A DNA stretch of 64,000 bases from positions 1,732,578 to 1,796,577 of the forward strand of contig RPFO01000213.1 in NCBI GenBank assembly GCA_009746045.1, read 5' to 3'. The notes below the pieces were generated by a model that saw only the letters and a list, made by a program, of their open reading frames with translations, ran no database searches and was not told the origin of the DNA. Each line of letters begins with the position of its first letter. The first letter of the stretch is position 1. Below, piece by piece: positions 1 through 10,345 of the stretch. This DNA comes from Mesostigma viride (lineage: Eukaryota; Streptophyta; Mesostigmatophyceae; Mesostigmatales; Mesostigmataceae). Both the position numbers and the translations under genes were made by a program.

Positions 1-43
1 GGAACGTGAAGCAGAGTTCTACTGCATCATCTCCTTATTGCAG

Positions 44-595
44 CAAATCGCGGACGTGAAAGCTGTCTATGCGCCGAAGTTCACCCCCAGCCCAGCGGAC
101 TACACTCTATGCGCTGATGATACCACAGTGACCAAGGTCTCCTGCACCAGTGAATGGGACGGCATCGTCCTTGGGACGCCCCTCCCGACCAATCGGAACT
201 CTTCATTCTGCTTCACGTTCCGGAACATGAAGTCTGCCCGCGTGCGGGTCGGCGTGGCCCCCGCCTCCACGAGTCGATTGGATGGTGGCTTCAAGCAGCC
301 GGGCTGGTCTGCGTGGACCATCTGTGCTCGCCTGGAGCTGTACAGCGGCCCTCCCTCGCACTACCACGGCCGGCGGTACGCCCACGGGACCCTGCATGAT
401 GGGGACACCCTGGCCGTCATCATCGACCGGGCCAAGAGAACGATAGCGTTTGTCCACAATGGGACCAACCTGGGCGTGGCGTACGCGAACGTGTTTGATG
501 AGAAGGATGAGCTGTGCCCAGCGGTGTGCATATGCCGCCACCCGGGGCCAATGCCAGAGGTCACCATTCTGAGTGATTATTCCACCAAGGTGTGA
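44..595 (+). CDS. SPRY-domain protein, 3' terminal exon
   Basis: The frame is open for 184 codons to TGA at 593-595. There is no ATG near the left end, and a pyrimidine-rich stretch ending in TTGCAG at 38-43 looks like a splice acceptor, so this is taken as the last exon of a gene that begins outside the window. The protein has the order expected of a SPRY/B30.2-like fold: GVAPAST, then GWSAW, HYHGRRYAHG, GDTLAVIIDR, IAFVHNGTNLGVAYANV and a final LCPAV strand. SPRY domains are protein-interaction modules, often attached to other domains that cannot be seen here. Codons are GC-rich at third positions, like the other host exons in the window and unlike the A/T-rich repeats that follow. The SPRY call is fairly firm; the partner and the full architecture are unknown. 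Confidence 0.75.
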   Translation, partial: QIADVKAVYAPKFTPSPADYTLCADDTTVTKVSCTSEWDGIVLGTPLPTNRNSSFCFTFRNMKSARVRVGVAPASTSRLDGGFKQPGWSAWTICARLELYSGPPSHYHGRRYAHGTLHDGDTLAVIIDRAKRTIAFVHNGTNLGVAYANVFDEKDELCPAVCICRHPGPMPEVTILSDYSTKV

Positions 596-988
596 CCAAG
601 TCACCTGGGGCGGGTTGCTAGCTAGACCATGCAGGATATTCTGGTGGTCTTTGATTTTGTGTGCCATTTTAACGCTACTATGGTTGGTTGCATTAATGCG
701 CGTCCGAGCTGTGAGCACGTACGGGAGATGGTCTGTACTGTGTACTATGCATACCCAGCTATGCATATCCGGCTCATAGTGCGCCGATGCGGCCTGTGGA
801 CTAATTGGTTATACTAGGCCTTCTTTTTTGTCATTCTCTTGGTAGGCAGAGTTGAAAATCGTGAAAGTGTTTAGAATTAGGAAGGTGCATGTGGCAAATT
901 TAATGAAACAATTACAGGAGGGGCCTTAAAATGTGAACCCTCAACCATCCAAGCACAGAGTATTATTTTAGTCACATTTAATTCTATG
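596..988. other. 3' flank of SPRY gene, no gene seen
   Basis: This stretch should include the 3' UTR of the SPRY gene. It is A/T-richer than the exon and no further coding segment, repeat or RNA gene was recognised. Confidence 0.4.
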
Positions 989-999
989 AAGCAGCGAGA

Positions 1000-1872
1000 A
1001 GATGGAGGAAGGTGAGAATTCCGAGAAGCTTGCGCGTGCTTTTGAGAGAGAAATCCTTGATCGCATGGGCCTTACTGGTGAGATCGAGCTGGCCGCCCAC
1101 CGCCTTCCCCGCGCGCGGGGTAAGGCAGGGCCGCCCCCGCTCCTTCTCACCTTTAAGACCCCGGCGGACAAGATTTCTTTTCTCAGACGCCGCAAGCGGC
1201 TCGAGAAGACTCTCTTCACCCTTGATGACGACCTGACCCTGGCGCAGCAACAACGGCGACGGGAGCTATGGCCGACCTACCTCCAGCTCCGGCAGACCAA
1301 GGCGGGCCCGCCGGTGTACTGGAAGGGGGCGGCCATCTACGTCGGCCACAAGCCCTGGCAGGCGACACCCCCCCCCCGCGGCCCCAGCGACTCCAGACGC
1401 CCCAGCTTAGGGGAATACAGCAGTAGTAGTGTAGAATAGATAGACCGTGGCCATGTACATGTACGCCTCCTAGAGGCACTATCCCAGCTAAGCCACGCGC
1501 TTTATTTAATCATGTACATGTGTGCCTATGATGAGCCACACTCCAGATGATGCCTAGCTTTATTTAGTTATGTTGTGCCCATGCAGGGAGTAACTCTCTG
1601 CTGAGAGCCACGCTTTAGCCTTTGTATCAAAGAGACAACCAGCTTTGTATAGCTATGCTGATCTTCCCCCCCCATGACAGGCTCCCCCTTCGCTGGGCAT
1701 AGCTTGAAGATCATGGGGATGCACGTGCCCTGGTGCACCTAGAGCAAGGGTCCTTTACATCCCCACCCTTGCAGGAAGTAGCTTAGGATGTATGATAGGC
1801 CATATGCCCCCTCTCAAGGGCTATGTGCTACATATACTCCCAACGGAGTTATGTTACAATTCAATTCAATTC
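1000..1872 (+). mobile_element. 5'-truncated ORF1-only LINE-type element, family B
   Basis: An 11-bp target duplication AAGCAGCGAGA lies at 989-999 and 1873-1883 and bounds an 873-bp insertion. The first part (about 1002-1439) encodes the C-terminal half of an ORF1 protein, matching the intact ORF1 at 11252-12625: a GLTGEIEL/HRLPRARGK segment, then FLRRRKRL, TLDDDLT-AQQQRRREL and a VYWKG motif. A 400-bp 3' UTR follows. The element ends in the family B hairpin at 1830-1854 (outer stem ACATA/TATGT, inner CTCC-CAAC-GGAG) and a tail of repeated AATTC. No reverse transcriptase is present between the ORF1 stop and the hairpin. The 5' truncation with target duplication is the normal result of target-primed reverse transcription. 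Confidence 0.75.
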
Positions 1873-1880
1873 AAGCAGCG

Positions 1881-2051
1881 AGACAACCAGCGCAGGCCAG
1901 AAATACAAATGAACACAACAGCTTAAAATTAATTTTGTAAAGTTGGATACATGTACTAAGAGCTAGCTTATGGAAACTACTTACGAGGAGAGTATGCATA
2001 ATTACTGAGGTGCACTAATGCAGAAATTACTGATATTAATTAGAATAGTTA
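1881..2051. other. Repeat X end fragment plus A/T-rich spacer
   Basis: Positions 1881-1905 match the fixed end of repeat X (GACAACCAGCGCAGGCCAG, inverse orientation). The rest is A/T-rich and holds nothing recognised. Confidence 0.4.
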
Positions 2052-2225
2052 ATAAAATAGACTGGTAGGAATGTGTGAACCCATCCATGGATCATCCGTC
2101 CGTCCGCGTCCATTTATCCCTCGATCGGGTTTATACTCCGTGACTCCCCAACGGGAGCACGAGTTTAATTAATTTATTAATACTCCATGACGCCCCAACG
2201 GGAGCACGAGTTGAATTAATGAATT
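2052..2225 (+). mobile_element. Family A LINE 3' end fragment with doubled terminal hairpin
   Basis: The stretch 2052-2135 resembles the 3' UTR of family A LINE copies (a GGTAGGA motif, then CCATCCAT repeats and a CGGG-TT segment). It ends in hairpin A at 2136-2163 and, after a short TTAA-type spacer, a second, slightly diverged hairpin A at 2183-2210, again with an A/T tail. The second copy may be a hairpin-only insertion like that at 9604-9647, or a tandem duplication. Confidence 0.55.
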
Positions 2226-2308
2226 TATGTCATTTAATGCTGAAATCATGGGTGGGACATGGCGCGGCCCGGGCATTGTCTCGCACAATGAAACTGATAA
2301 CTGTAGTG

Positions 2309-2812
2309 CAGTGGTTCTGCTAGTTTTTGTCTAACGTCAACATGTTGATTTTTCAGCCCGATTCTTCCGTCAAAATATTGACTTTTGCCCCGGCGTTGCG
2401 TCAACAATTTGACTTTCCTTCTGGACATGCAGCGTTTCGTCCTTATTATATCGATGGGGCCACCCCCTCAAAGCATGTATTTCATGTTGCTTGTGCTGTA
2501 AGCGGCCGCATCAGGTAGCTCTGGACAAATCTAGGATCTACATTGCATGTTACGAATATTGTCCCGTGATTGACTCCGTGCCCTTACCCAGAATACAGGG
2601 TAAGGGATGGCCCTGCCTCCCTTTTGATCGTGCTCGACTGCTCGTCAACAAGTTGACTGTTGACCAGTTCATGCACGTCAAAATGTTGACTTTTTGTTTA
2701 AAAAAATGGCGTCAAAGTGTTGACTTTTCACCCTGAAATGTTGAATTTTTATAGAATTTTCGGTGTTTGCGTCAACATTTGCCAAGCATTAGATAGATCT
2801 AGAATGGCTGAA
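2309..2812. mobile_element. Degenerate hAT-like MITE, same family as 20288-21729
   Basis: The left end starts CAGTGGTTCT and is followed by the same run of subterminal motifs (GTCAAAATGTTGACTTTTGCCCC and variants, in pieces) found in inverted order at the right end of the element at 20288-21729. The right part (2690-2800) matches that element's left end, including the GTCAACACTTTGACGCC-type motif. The right terminal repeat is badly degraded and no target duplication could be recognised. There is no coding capacity, so this looks like an internally deleted, old copy. Confidence 0.6.
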
Positions 2813-3005
2813 CCGGTAGAATTGTTTGTCCATCCATGGATCCATCCATTGGGGTACATGATCTCCCAACGGAGTCATGTTATAATTTAATTTATTTTTT
2901 AAAATCCATTGGGGTTAATACTCTGTGACTCCCCAACGGGAGGATGTCTTTAATTAATTAATTAATTAATTAATTAATTAATTAATTAATTAATTAATAA
3001 TTAAA
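2813..3005 (+). repeat. Hairpin B and hairpin A tails with long TTAA array
   Basis: Two LINE-type 3' ends lie in tandem. The first has hairpin B at 2856-2880 with stem ACATGA/TCATGT around CTCC-CAAC-GGAG and an A/T tail. The second is a family A end near 2928-2955 (GTGACTCCCCAACGGGAG, then diverged) followed by about 50 bp of pure TTAA repeats (2952-3000). Confidence 0.6.
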
Positions 3006-3077
3006 TTTAATATACCACTATAAGGGAGACAAACATGCCTACTAAGTGAGACCACTATATATTATTACTACTACTTA

Positions 3078-3626
3078 TTATATACAGAGCCTGGAACTGG
3101 ATCCATTCGTCGTCCACATCGTCGCGTCGCTGCAGCAACACGATGTTTCCTGGCATACGCGGGCTTTTGGTTCCCGCCGCACTTTTGAAAGTGCTGTCCT
3201 CCGGCTGTTTGCCTTTGCACCGTGTGCAGTTCTTGGACGTTTGGAATCATGGCATGGCTAACGTAATGACCGACTAGCTAGACCTTTTCAGTGGTTTCCC
3301 ATTTGCGGGTATTTCCCCGTAAATGGTGGCCGGAGAGCGATCGCAGCAATGGTGCTTACCCCTAGACACTCCCGGCCAGTGGCTCGAAACACACGCCCTG
3401 ATCAAGCAAGCTGTTTCCGGCCCCACCGTCTAGGTCATCTAGTCGCTCTACACGTAAGCCAGCCATAATTTCAATGCATGCACAAGGCTGCACATTTCCA
3501 TCACCATTCATATTCATCATCCTGAACGACTCGCACACGCGGACAAGATAACGGCAGGCTGGAGCTAGGTACCATGGTCCGGATTCTCCCGATTTCTGGC
3601 CTGCGCTGGGTGGTTGTCTCCTTGAT
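3078..3626 (+). repeat. Repeat X, copy 1
   Basis: A 550-bp repeat also found at 13201-13484, 46984-47537 and, split, at 24573-24808 plus 37200-37520. The right end is fixed (GGCCTGCGC...GGTTGTCTCCTTGAT) while left ends vary between copies, as for a 5'-truncated retroposon. On the minus strand, 3070-3248 keeps a frame containing KNCTRCKGKQPEDSTF, conserved in two other copies. No autonomous protein was recognised. Confidence 0.6.
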
Positions 3627-3707
3627 GTATTATTGTCACTCGCTGAGAATTATATTAAATTACGGAGGTGAGATTGGCATGCAACATAAGGAAAACCCCG
3701 AAAAGAA

Positions 3708-3924
3708 TTAATTAATTAATTAATAGACACGTGACTGCGTCACGTGAGCATAAGTCCTCAGTGGGAGGGGAACATGGAATGGTATGGAATGGATGGTGTA
3801 AGCTATCTATAGGTCCTAGTTACAGGGGTACGTGGGCACCGCGGCCCGAATCGCTATGAATGCCATACGCGGTCACACGCGGAGCCCCCACAGACTTGGG
3901 GGTGGTCTCCTTCATCACTACTTG
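3708..3924 (-). mobile_element. 5'-truncated retroelement 3' end, family C
   Basis: A 217-bp minus-strand insertion is flanked by a 12-bp target duplication CCCCGAAAAGAA (3696-3707 and 3925-3936). The uninterrupted site is visible at 13493-13502. Read on the minus strand it holds a short C-terminal coding piece, a 3' UTR, the family C hairpin (stem CACGTGA/TCACGTG, loop CGCAG or variant) near 3724-3746 and a TTAA tail. A shorter copy lies at 8198-8332. Confidence 0.75.
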
Positions 3925-3970
3925 CCCCGAAAAGAAGAAGAACCCTAAAGAACAAAATAATAATCTGACT

Positions 3971-5602
3971 CGCCATTAATTGTTGTCGCCCAGCCGCCTG
4001 GCTTACCCGAAAACCCATCGCCAACTGCCAAGCGCCTCGCCCGAGCCCAAGAAACCCTGCCATGAACACAAATGGCGACATTACCTAGACCACGAATGCT
4101 TTTCTTCAGCTGCTGGCTGGAAGTGACCAAGGAAGAATGCGCCGAGATAGTCCAGCTCTTCGCACAGAAACGCAAGCTCCGTGGGCCCGTTGGGCCCATC
4201 CCCGCCGAATCTTGACCTATAGTATCGAGATTCCTCGCCCGGCTAGTCGGGCCAGAGCTCAACCATCGCCTCGCTATCCTTTTCAGCTTCTTCCAACTAA
4301 CTGAATTAACGCGACGTACCTCGTCGCTCAGCTCGGCTGCATTGAACCCAGCCCGGCCTGCGCAGCCGGCAGCCACATCGGCTCCCTCCCTCTGCAAGGA
4401 TGACATCCGAGCAGTGCTGGAGGAGGCTGCACGTGACCTGGCCTAGTGGCCGTTGGCCGAGAAGCTGAGCTCGCTGAACACGACGCTCAACACGGTGGAG
4501 GCCCGGTCCGATCTCCAATGTGGAAACCAAGGTCATCTACAACATGTACAAGCTCCAACCTCAGTTCTGACATGGCGCTGCATGCAGACCGCAGCGCAGG
4601 CATCTGAGGCGCATGCTGCACTTGTCTCTCGCCCAAATCAGGTGGAGGGCAAGTGCGGCCTGCTCGTCAAGAAGCTCGAAGCCATCACCGCGCCCAAACC
4701 GACGCCCTGGCCGCGCAGGTGACTCCCGGCGATTGCAGCGCAGACGGCCACCATCCCATGCAGCCCAGTCCACCCGGCCGGGGCCGGCAGATGATAGCCT
4801 CTCGCCGCACTCCCACGCGGACCTGCTGCAGTCAGCGACCGCCTGGACCACTGATGCCATCGAGCGCTACCAAACTCCAGGAGCTTGAAGACCTGAAGTC
4901 GCCACACAAAACAACGGGAGGCCACCAACGGCGCTCGATCGCCGCGAGTGCCGAGTGGTGCATGCTGCGTCGTTTGATCCGTGATCCCCTAATCTCTATA
5001 AGCCAGGTGAGACATCAACCACCCTTAATTGCCGACGAGCTCAAGGACCAGCTTCATCTTATTATACCCTCATGTACTATAGGGGCCTGGTAGGTGAGGT
5101 AGAAAGTTCTGCACGGCGGGTGCCAGGTGCCGCTTTCCCCACTCACGGGACAAGGCGGCTCCCCCACCAGTCCTGCTCACCTTCCCCGGCCTCCCCTGAG
5201 GACATGAGCAGCGGTTCCTTTCTCGTCACAAGAGGTTGCACGACCTCACCTGGACGCTGGACGACGACCTGACGTACCCCGCAGCCTCAGCAGCAGCAGC
5301 GACGCGACCTGTGGCCGCACCGGAATATATACCTCCGCCACAAGCAGGACCCCCAGAAGCCCAAGGTGACAGTACTGGAGGGGCGGGGACCTGATGATGA
5401 TCATGCAATTACCACAAGATGTGGCCAGACGCCCCCAGCGGGCTAGAAATATAGCCCTATAGCTTGTAAGCCTTGGTAGTCGATCACTGCCGCAATGGCA
5501 GCCATGCATGCCTAGAATGCTTGCCTAGCCTTGTCACCATACCTAGTCGCGTGCACCGCTAACGCACGGTACACAACCAGCCATTAATTAATTAATTAAT
5601 TT
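3971..5602 (+). mobile_element. Degenerate ORF1-only element related to family A
   Basis: This region matches the intact ORF1 element at 11077-13044 almost from the Pro-rich N-terminus (CCGCCTGGCTTACCCG at about 4000) through the coiled coil (SLNTTLNTVEAR, 4470-4505) to the C-terminal domain (5150-5450). The reading frame is broken many times by small insertions, deletions and stops, so it is a relic. The 3' UTR follows the family A sequence only as far as 5580, then ends in a TTAA array without the hairpins, so the 3' end has been cut short or replaced. Confidence 0.7.
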
Positions 5603-5639
5603 GAATCCTATTTTAAAATAACGAGCCACGAGCCACGAG

Positions 5640-7850
5640 CCACGAGCGCGGACATGGCTGACGGCGGATCGAGCTCAGAACTGCGTCTGAGCCCCAAATT
5701 CAGTCGGGCTACTTGCATCAGATGCGTCTTTTCAAGACGCATCTGCTAGTATATAATCGGTTTATACGGCTGTAACGCAGTATTTTGCAAATGCCAACAA
5801 AACGCAGCCTTGACAAACAAATCCAGCTGCTGCATGTCGGCATTCCCGTCGACAGCTCAGCACGTGCGACATCAACTCCTGCGGACGCCAACCCTCTCGC
5901 GCTGATCCCAGCTCTCCCCCCCGGTCTGCCTCCCTTAACGCAATGTTCTACACCAAATTCGTCGCCCATTCACAAGAAAACCCGATCTTCCCATACCAAA
6001 TGGGATGTCCGCCGCTTCGGCGCCGCCGGCCAGCAGGATTTTTGCATCTTGGAAATCTTTACGCTTGGCGAAGGAACAATGTGACGATGTTATCAAGTTC
6101 CTGGCCCGCCATGACGAACTTTTTCTGCCTACCCCTGGCGACCGAGGACGTCACCAAGCCCGACTGGGAATGGCTGCTTCAAGAACCGGAGGCGTATACT
6201 TGATGAAGGCCCAGTCATCATGTGCAGCTACCTGCGCTAGATGCGAGGCCCAGGACATCACCCAGAAATTTGGCTATACATTGTAGGCGCTGGCCTCAGG
6301 AGCCTCCTGCATGAGCGCAGACGGGCAGCCACAGCAGCTGCAGCATCCTCGCAGAGCGGCACCTCCCCCAGTGCTCACGGACTCCATCCGATCGAGCTGC
6401 AGTGGCGGAGCAGCTGGCGCCGATGGCTGAGCAGCTCGCCGCCCTGAACGCGCCTGACGGCCCACTCTACACTCTCTCGGCCATTGAAGGTCAACAACAT
6501 TGAAGCCAGAGTCGCCCAGCCTCAGTTTACTGCTACGCAACCGTCGCAACGAGCTAGCACATTGCCACCAAAGTTTCCGAGCCTGGCCACAGCCACTGTG
6601 ACCACCCGCCTTAACCAGCTACTGGTGGAATTATAAGGCCGAGTCGGCCAAGGCACCGTGAAACTTGAGGCAGTTGCTACCAAGGTAGACGCCCTGCCAG
6701 CCACGCAAGTCCCCGCGAGATCGCCGAGCGAACGGCCACGGCCATCGCCGCCCAACCTGCTGGTAGGGCTATAGCGATGACCCCTAGCTCGACTCGATCG
6801 CGCCTCCTGGGCTGACGTACGTACCCGTGCTCAAGAGCCAGGCATCCTCTACCACGACCGCCATCACCACCAAGCTCCAGGAGCTGGAAGACACGCGCCG
6901 CGAGGCCGCTGACCGCGACCGTCGCCGCTCGGCCGGGTCATCCTCAGGCGCTTCGACATGCATGCAGCCGGAGGCCGGAGACCCCAGACTCTCTTCTCGA
7001 CGAGCTGAAGAATAAACTCTTGGCGTGCATAGCGCTGCCAGGACGTGCACGACACTGCAGCCGGCACCTACCGCCTGCATGCCCCATCCACGGGCCAAGG
7101 CTGGGCCCCCTCCCGTGGTCCTCACCTTCAGCGACATCACAGCCCGAGTTCGGTTCCTCTCTCGATCGTCGCAAGAAGCTAGTGAACACCTCCTGGTCGC
7201 TTGACGACGACCTGACGCCAGCCCAGCAGCAGCAACGCCGCGATCAGTGGCCCGACTATATACATCCGCCACAAGACCAACCCCGAGAAGCCCCAAGTCT
7301 AACTAATTATGGCGGGGCGGGGACCTCTATATGTCAACAAGAAACTGTGGAAGCCCCCCCGGGCTCCCCCTCGGGATAGAGCACTCGATCAAGCTATAGT
7401 TGTCTAGATGGGGGCAATCGATTATGGGACAGCTTATAGGCATTACAGCACCGAATTGAAATGATATTAGCGCACAGCGTACGTTTTAGTACCTTCAATT
7501 AGCTCTGCATGCATGGCACCTTGTGGTCATCAGCTTGCGCTGAATTAATTAGCCGACGTCTTGAGCCCACCTCACATTTGTAGCATAAGCTATGCGTCAG
7601 CCTACCTATGGTATTGCACTGGTTGTATTGCACCCACAGTGTTGCGCCCCGGCATGATGATGCACCATGCTGTGGAGAGAGCGCTCTGTGGCCTGCCCAC
7701 TTGCGGCAGTGAGAGTGAAGGGCTAGCTAGTAGGGCGCCCTCGATCCCTCCTTCTCGCTGTGTATATATATAGACTAGGGTTGAAGGTAATTCCTTTACT
7801 CTGTATTGGCACCCACGTGACGCAGTCACGTGCTTATTAATTAAATTAAT
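5640..7850 (+). mobile_element. Degenerate full-length ORF1-only element, family C
   Basis: The 5' end (ACATGGCTGACGGCGG at about 5651) matches that of the intact element at 11087. A 5' UTR hairpin with a perfect 11-bp stem and a TTC loop lies at 5720-5744. The ORF1 relic starts near ATGCCAACAAAACGC at 5791 and runs with many frame breaks to the stop near 7377; the C-terminal part keeps LDDDLTPAQQQQRRDQWP at 7200-7250. A 430-bp 3' UTR unlike family A follows and ends in hairpin C at 7814-7832 and a TTAA tail. No ORF2 lies between ORF1 and the hairpin, so this is a second ORF1-only family with its own 3' end. Confidence 0.65.
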
Positions 7851-8357
7851 TAATTAATTAATTAATTAATTAGACTCGTGCTCCCGTTGGGGAGTCACGG
7901 AGCATTAACCCCGATGGATGGATGGATGCAAACAGTCCTACCGGTCTAATCTATCGACAACATCTATCTACAACATGCATCTATCTACAACATCAAAAGC
8001 CAACTAGTCCAAGCTCGAGCTTAGACTATATCTCTACCCTAGGTAGGGGACCTGTCTGGCGTGCCCGGCCTCCCGTATGTTTGCACACGCGAGCGCTTCC
8101 CCACAGGAGGGGGTTCGTTGTCCTCTATGACCTGGGCCCACTTGGCATTGTCCATCATCATCGTGTTCCAAATCATGGAGAGACCTAGCCCTCCCATTAA
8201 GTAATTAATTAATTAATAGACACGTGAGTGCGTCACGCGAGCATAAGTCCTCAGTGGGAGGGGAAGTTACATGGGATGGAATGGGTGGTATAAGCTATCT
8301 AGGTCCTAGTTACAGGGGTGTGGGCACCGCGGCCCTCCCATGTCCTCGACTAGCTGC
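7851..8357 (-). mobile_element. Family A LINE 3' end, 5'-truncated, with inner insertion
   Basis: Read on the minus strand: the C-terminal end of an ORF2 relic (8357-8342 and 8197-8045; the MGGLGLSVIWKKMMD-like region and a PVGKR end as in the copy at 37020-37188), a 3' UTR with GATAGATTAGACCGGTAGG and CATCCATC motifs, hairpin A at about 7872-7900 and a TTAA tail shared with the family C tail coming from the left. It is interrupted by the 135-bp insertion at 8198-8332. This copy also shows the uninterrupted target of the LTR element at 25045 (CACACGCG-AGCGCTTCCCC). Confidence 0.7.
8198..8332 (-). mobile_element. Family C 3' end inserted in LINE fragment
   Basis: A 9-bp target duplication CCCTCCCAT (8189-8197 and 8333-8341) bounds a 135-bp minus-strand insertion consisting of the same 3' UTR, hairpin C and TTAA tail as 3708-3924, truncated further. 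Confidence 0.75.
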
Positions 8358-8362
8358 CACCT

Positions 8363-8672
8363 GCCATAGCCTAAGTTAGCTTAGCCCTTAATTGTACAGC
8401 CAGCCGTGCTACGTCCTGGCTATGCTTCGCTTACTTGCCCGTACGCTCCTTGTTATGATATGCTCACGTGGGTCTTATTGTTGCCACCCACAGAACTTGT
8501 CGGATCGTCTATCGTGTCCGATTACTGCTGTACGTGGCATGCCTCTGGCATGAAGGAGAAATTAAGGGGGTCTCTGCCCTTTCTTCCTGTCTGTTGTGCA
8601 CATAGAGGGATTAAAAGCACTCCGGTGCTTCGGACGCGACTCCCCAACGGGAGCACGAGTTTAGTTAATTAA
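8363..8672 (+). mobile_element. ORF1-only element 3' UTR fragment, family A
   Basis: It matches 12755-13044 of the intact element: the GCTACGTCCTGGCTATG stretch, CTCACGTGGGTCTTATTG, the GGCATGAAGGAGA motif, then hairpin 1 (AGCAC-TCCG-GTGCT) and hairpin A, and a TTAA-type tail. The coding part is absent. Confidence 0.7.
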
Positions 8673-9260
8673 GAGTGAAGGCAAGTGGCAGGCGATGCCG
8701 CCAATCAGAGTTTTATAGTACGTAGTACGGTAAAATACGGTCCCCGGGTGTACTATGCATAATACGGTAGTACGCTGTATAATACGCAATATTATAGTAC
8801 GGTAAAACGCTAAAAGGCTTGTTTTTCTGTGTTTTTTGGAGGTATAAGAATATCTGAGCATGTACCACATGGACATGACAAAATACACGTGTTTCCACAT
8901 ATTATGTACAATTCTAACAGTCGGCATGCATGCATGGCATCAACTGAATATAAGCCACCGTCGTCATCATGCTTGCTGAATAAACCTTCATTTACCCTAA
9001 TGTTCAACTGATTAAGTGTTAACCTCAATAGTGAAAGCTTTAGAAACGCATGGCATGATGGCCCTTATAACACAAATAGCAACGTGCATGCTGCTATATA
9101 ATATCAAGACCATAAATACTGTAGCACGGAACCTTGCTGGATTTGATTGGGCACCATCCCATTTGAAAAACTGCACGTGACTCCATCCATGGCCAATGAT
9201 ACATTATCGGAACGCCCCTTGCTCTGCGATGCGCTGAACCCAGCTCCGGTGTTGCTAGTG
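8673..9260. other. A/T-rich spacer, no gene seen
   Basis: The part 8700-8815 is dense in TACGGTA and TATAGTACG motifs and has no clear coding frame. A similar TACG-rich patch lies at 10590-10735. Nothing else was recognised. Confidence 0.3.
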
Positions 9261-9603
9261 CTATAGCACGGCAAACACCCACGTTCGTGCATCACTCTCC
9301 TCGGTCTCTGGCTCCTCATTCATCAGACCTTCCCTACGCAGCAGGTTCCGGACCTCGGCCGCCATCTCTACTCGAGCAGCATCCTACCGTCGCCGCTTCT
9401 TGGCCTCCTTCTCCGCCTCCTCCTGCAGCAGCCTGACACGAAACGCCTTTGGCGGCTTCGTGCATTTGCTCACCCCATTGAAGATTGCATATTGGTCAGC
9501 CGTGATGTAAGCCTTCGCGTGGTGCCCAGTGGCCTTGAAGGCCGCCTTGCATTGATATGTCAGGCATGCCCTTGCGTAATTCCCTGTTGTCGGGTGCCTA
9601 CAT

Positions 9604-9647
9604 TAATTAATTAATTAATTAGACTCGTGCTCCCGTTGGGGAGTCAC
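9604..9647 (-). mobile_element. 44-nt insertion: hairpin A and TTAA tail only
   Basis: A perfect 12-bp target duplication GGGTGCCTACAT (9592-9603 and 9648-9659) bounds only 44 nt: on the minus strand GTGACTCCC-CAAC-GGGAGCAC, GAGTC and an array of TTAA. Reverse transcription evidently began at the A/T tail and stopped just after copying the terminal hairpin. Confidence 0.85.
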
Positions 9648-9690
9648 GGGTGCCTACATATCCTTGATAAGTTTATCCTTTGATATCCAA

Positions 9691-10246
9691 TTAATTAATT
9701 AATTAAACTCGTGCTCCCGTTGGGGAGTCACGGAGCACCGAAGTGCTTTTAATCCCTGTGTGTGCACTACAGGAGAAAGGGCAGAGACCCCCAGTCTCCT
9801 TCATGCCAAAGGCATGCCACAGCTGCAATCGGGCGCGGCTAGCTAAAAGGACAGGCTAACGATCCGGCAAACTGTGGGTGCAATAAGACCCATGTGAGCA
9901 TGTCATAGCAATTAAGGAGCGTGGGCAAGTAATCTGAACATAGCCAGGGCGTAGCATGGCTGTACTAGAACTAGCTAGGCTAAGGCTATGGCTGGTTGTG
10001 TACCGTGCGTTGGCGGCACGTGACTAGGTTTGTTGGCACAGCAAGGCAAACATTCTAGGCATGGCTGCCTTAGCGACAGTGACTCCAATGGTTACAAGCT
10101 AGGGCTATTGCTATTCTAGCCCGCTGGGGGCGTCCACATCTTGTTGTGGTTGATCATCAGGTCCCCGCCCCTCCAGTACACCTTGGGCTTCTGGGGGTCC
10201 TGCTTATGGCGGAGGTATTCCGGCCACAGGTCGCCGGCGTCGCGTG
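9691..10246 (-). mobile_element. ORF1-only element, family A, 5'-truncated
   Basis: A 12-bp target duplication TTTGATATCCAA (9679-9690 and 10247-10258) bounds a 556-bp minus-strand copy. It carries the last 40 or so codons of ORF1 (PEYLRHKQDPQKPKVYWRGG, 10235-10120), the full 3' UTR, hairpin 1 (AGCAC-TTCG-GTGCT), hairpin A and the TTAA tail. It is close to identical to 12500-13044, so the insertion is recent. Confidence 0.85.
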
Positions 10247-10345
10247 TTTGATATCCAAACAGTTTCCTTTTGCACACCCATCTCATCCCTGTCGGTCATC
10301 ACCAACGGGGCCGGCCATCGCCAGCATCGTCGATTTCGTCTCCCA

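Larger units (their letters stand above)
9261..10345 (-). pseudogene. Unrecognised coding relic interrupted by two retroinsertions
   Basis: On the minus strand 9603-9261 reads as protein-like sequence without its own ATG, with segments ARACLTYQCKAAFKATGHHA, KAYITADQYAIFNG and a highly charged EEAEKEAKKRRR, ending near TWVFAVL and a stop at 9261-9263. It continues beyond the insertions at 9604-9647 and 9691-10246 towards an ATG near 10345. The family was not recognised; it could come from a DNA transposon or a host gene. It no longer looks functional. Confidence 0.35.

Noticed and set aside
203-766. Minus-strand frames over the SPRY exon
   Set aside because: They are shadows of the GC-rich plus-strand exon, which carries a recognisable domain order.
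2246-2736. Short frames at 2.2-2.7 kb as host exons
   Set aside because: They lie within the degraded hAT-like MITE and follow its GTCAA-type motifs.
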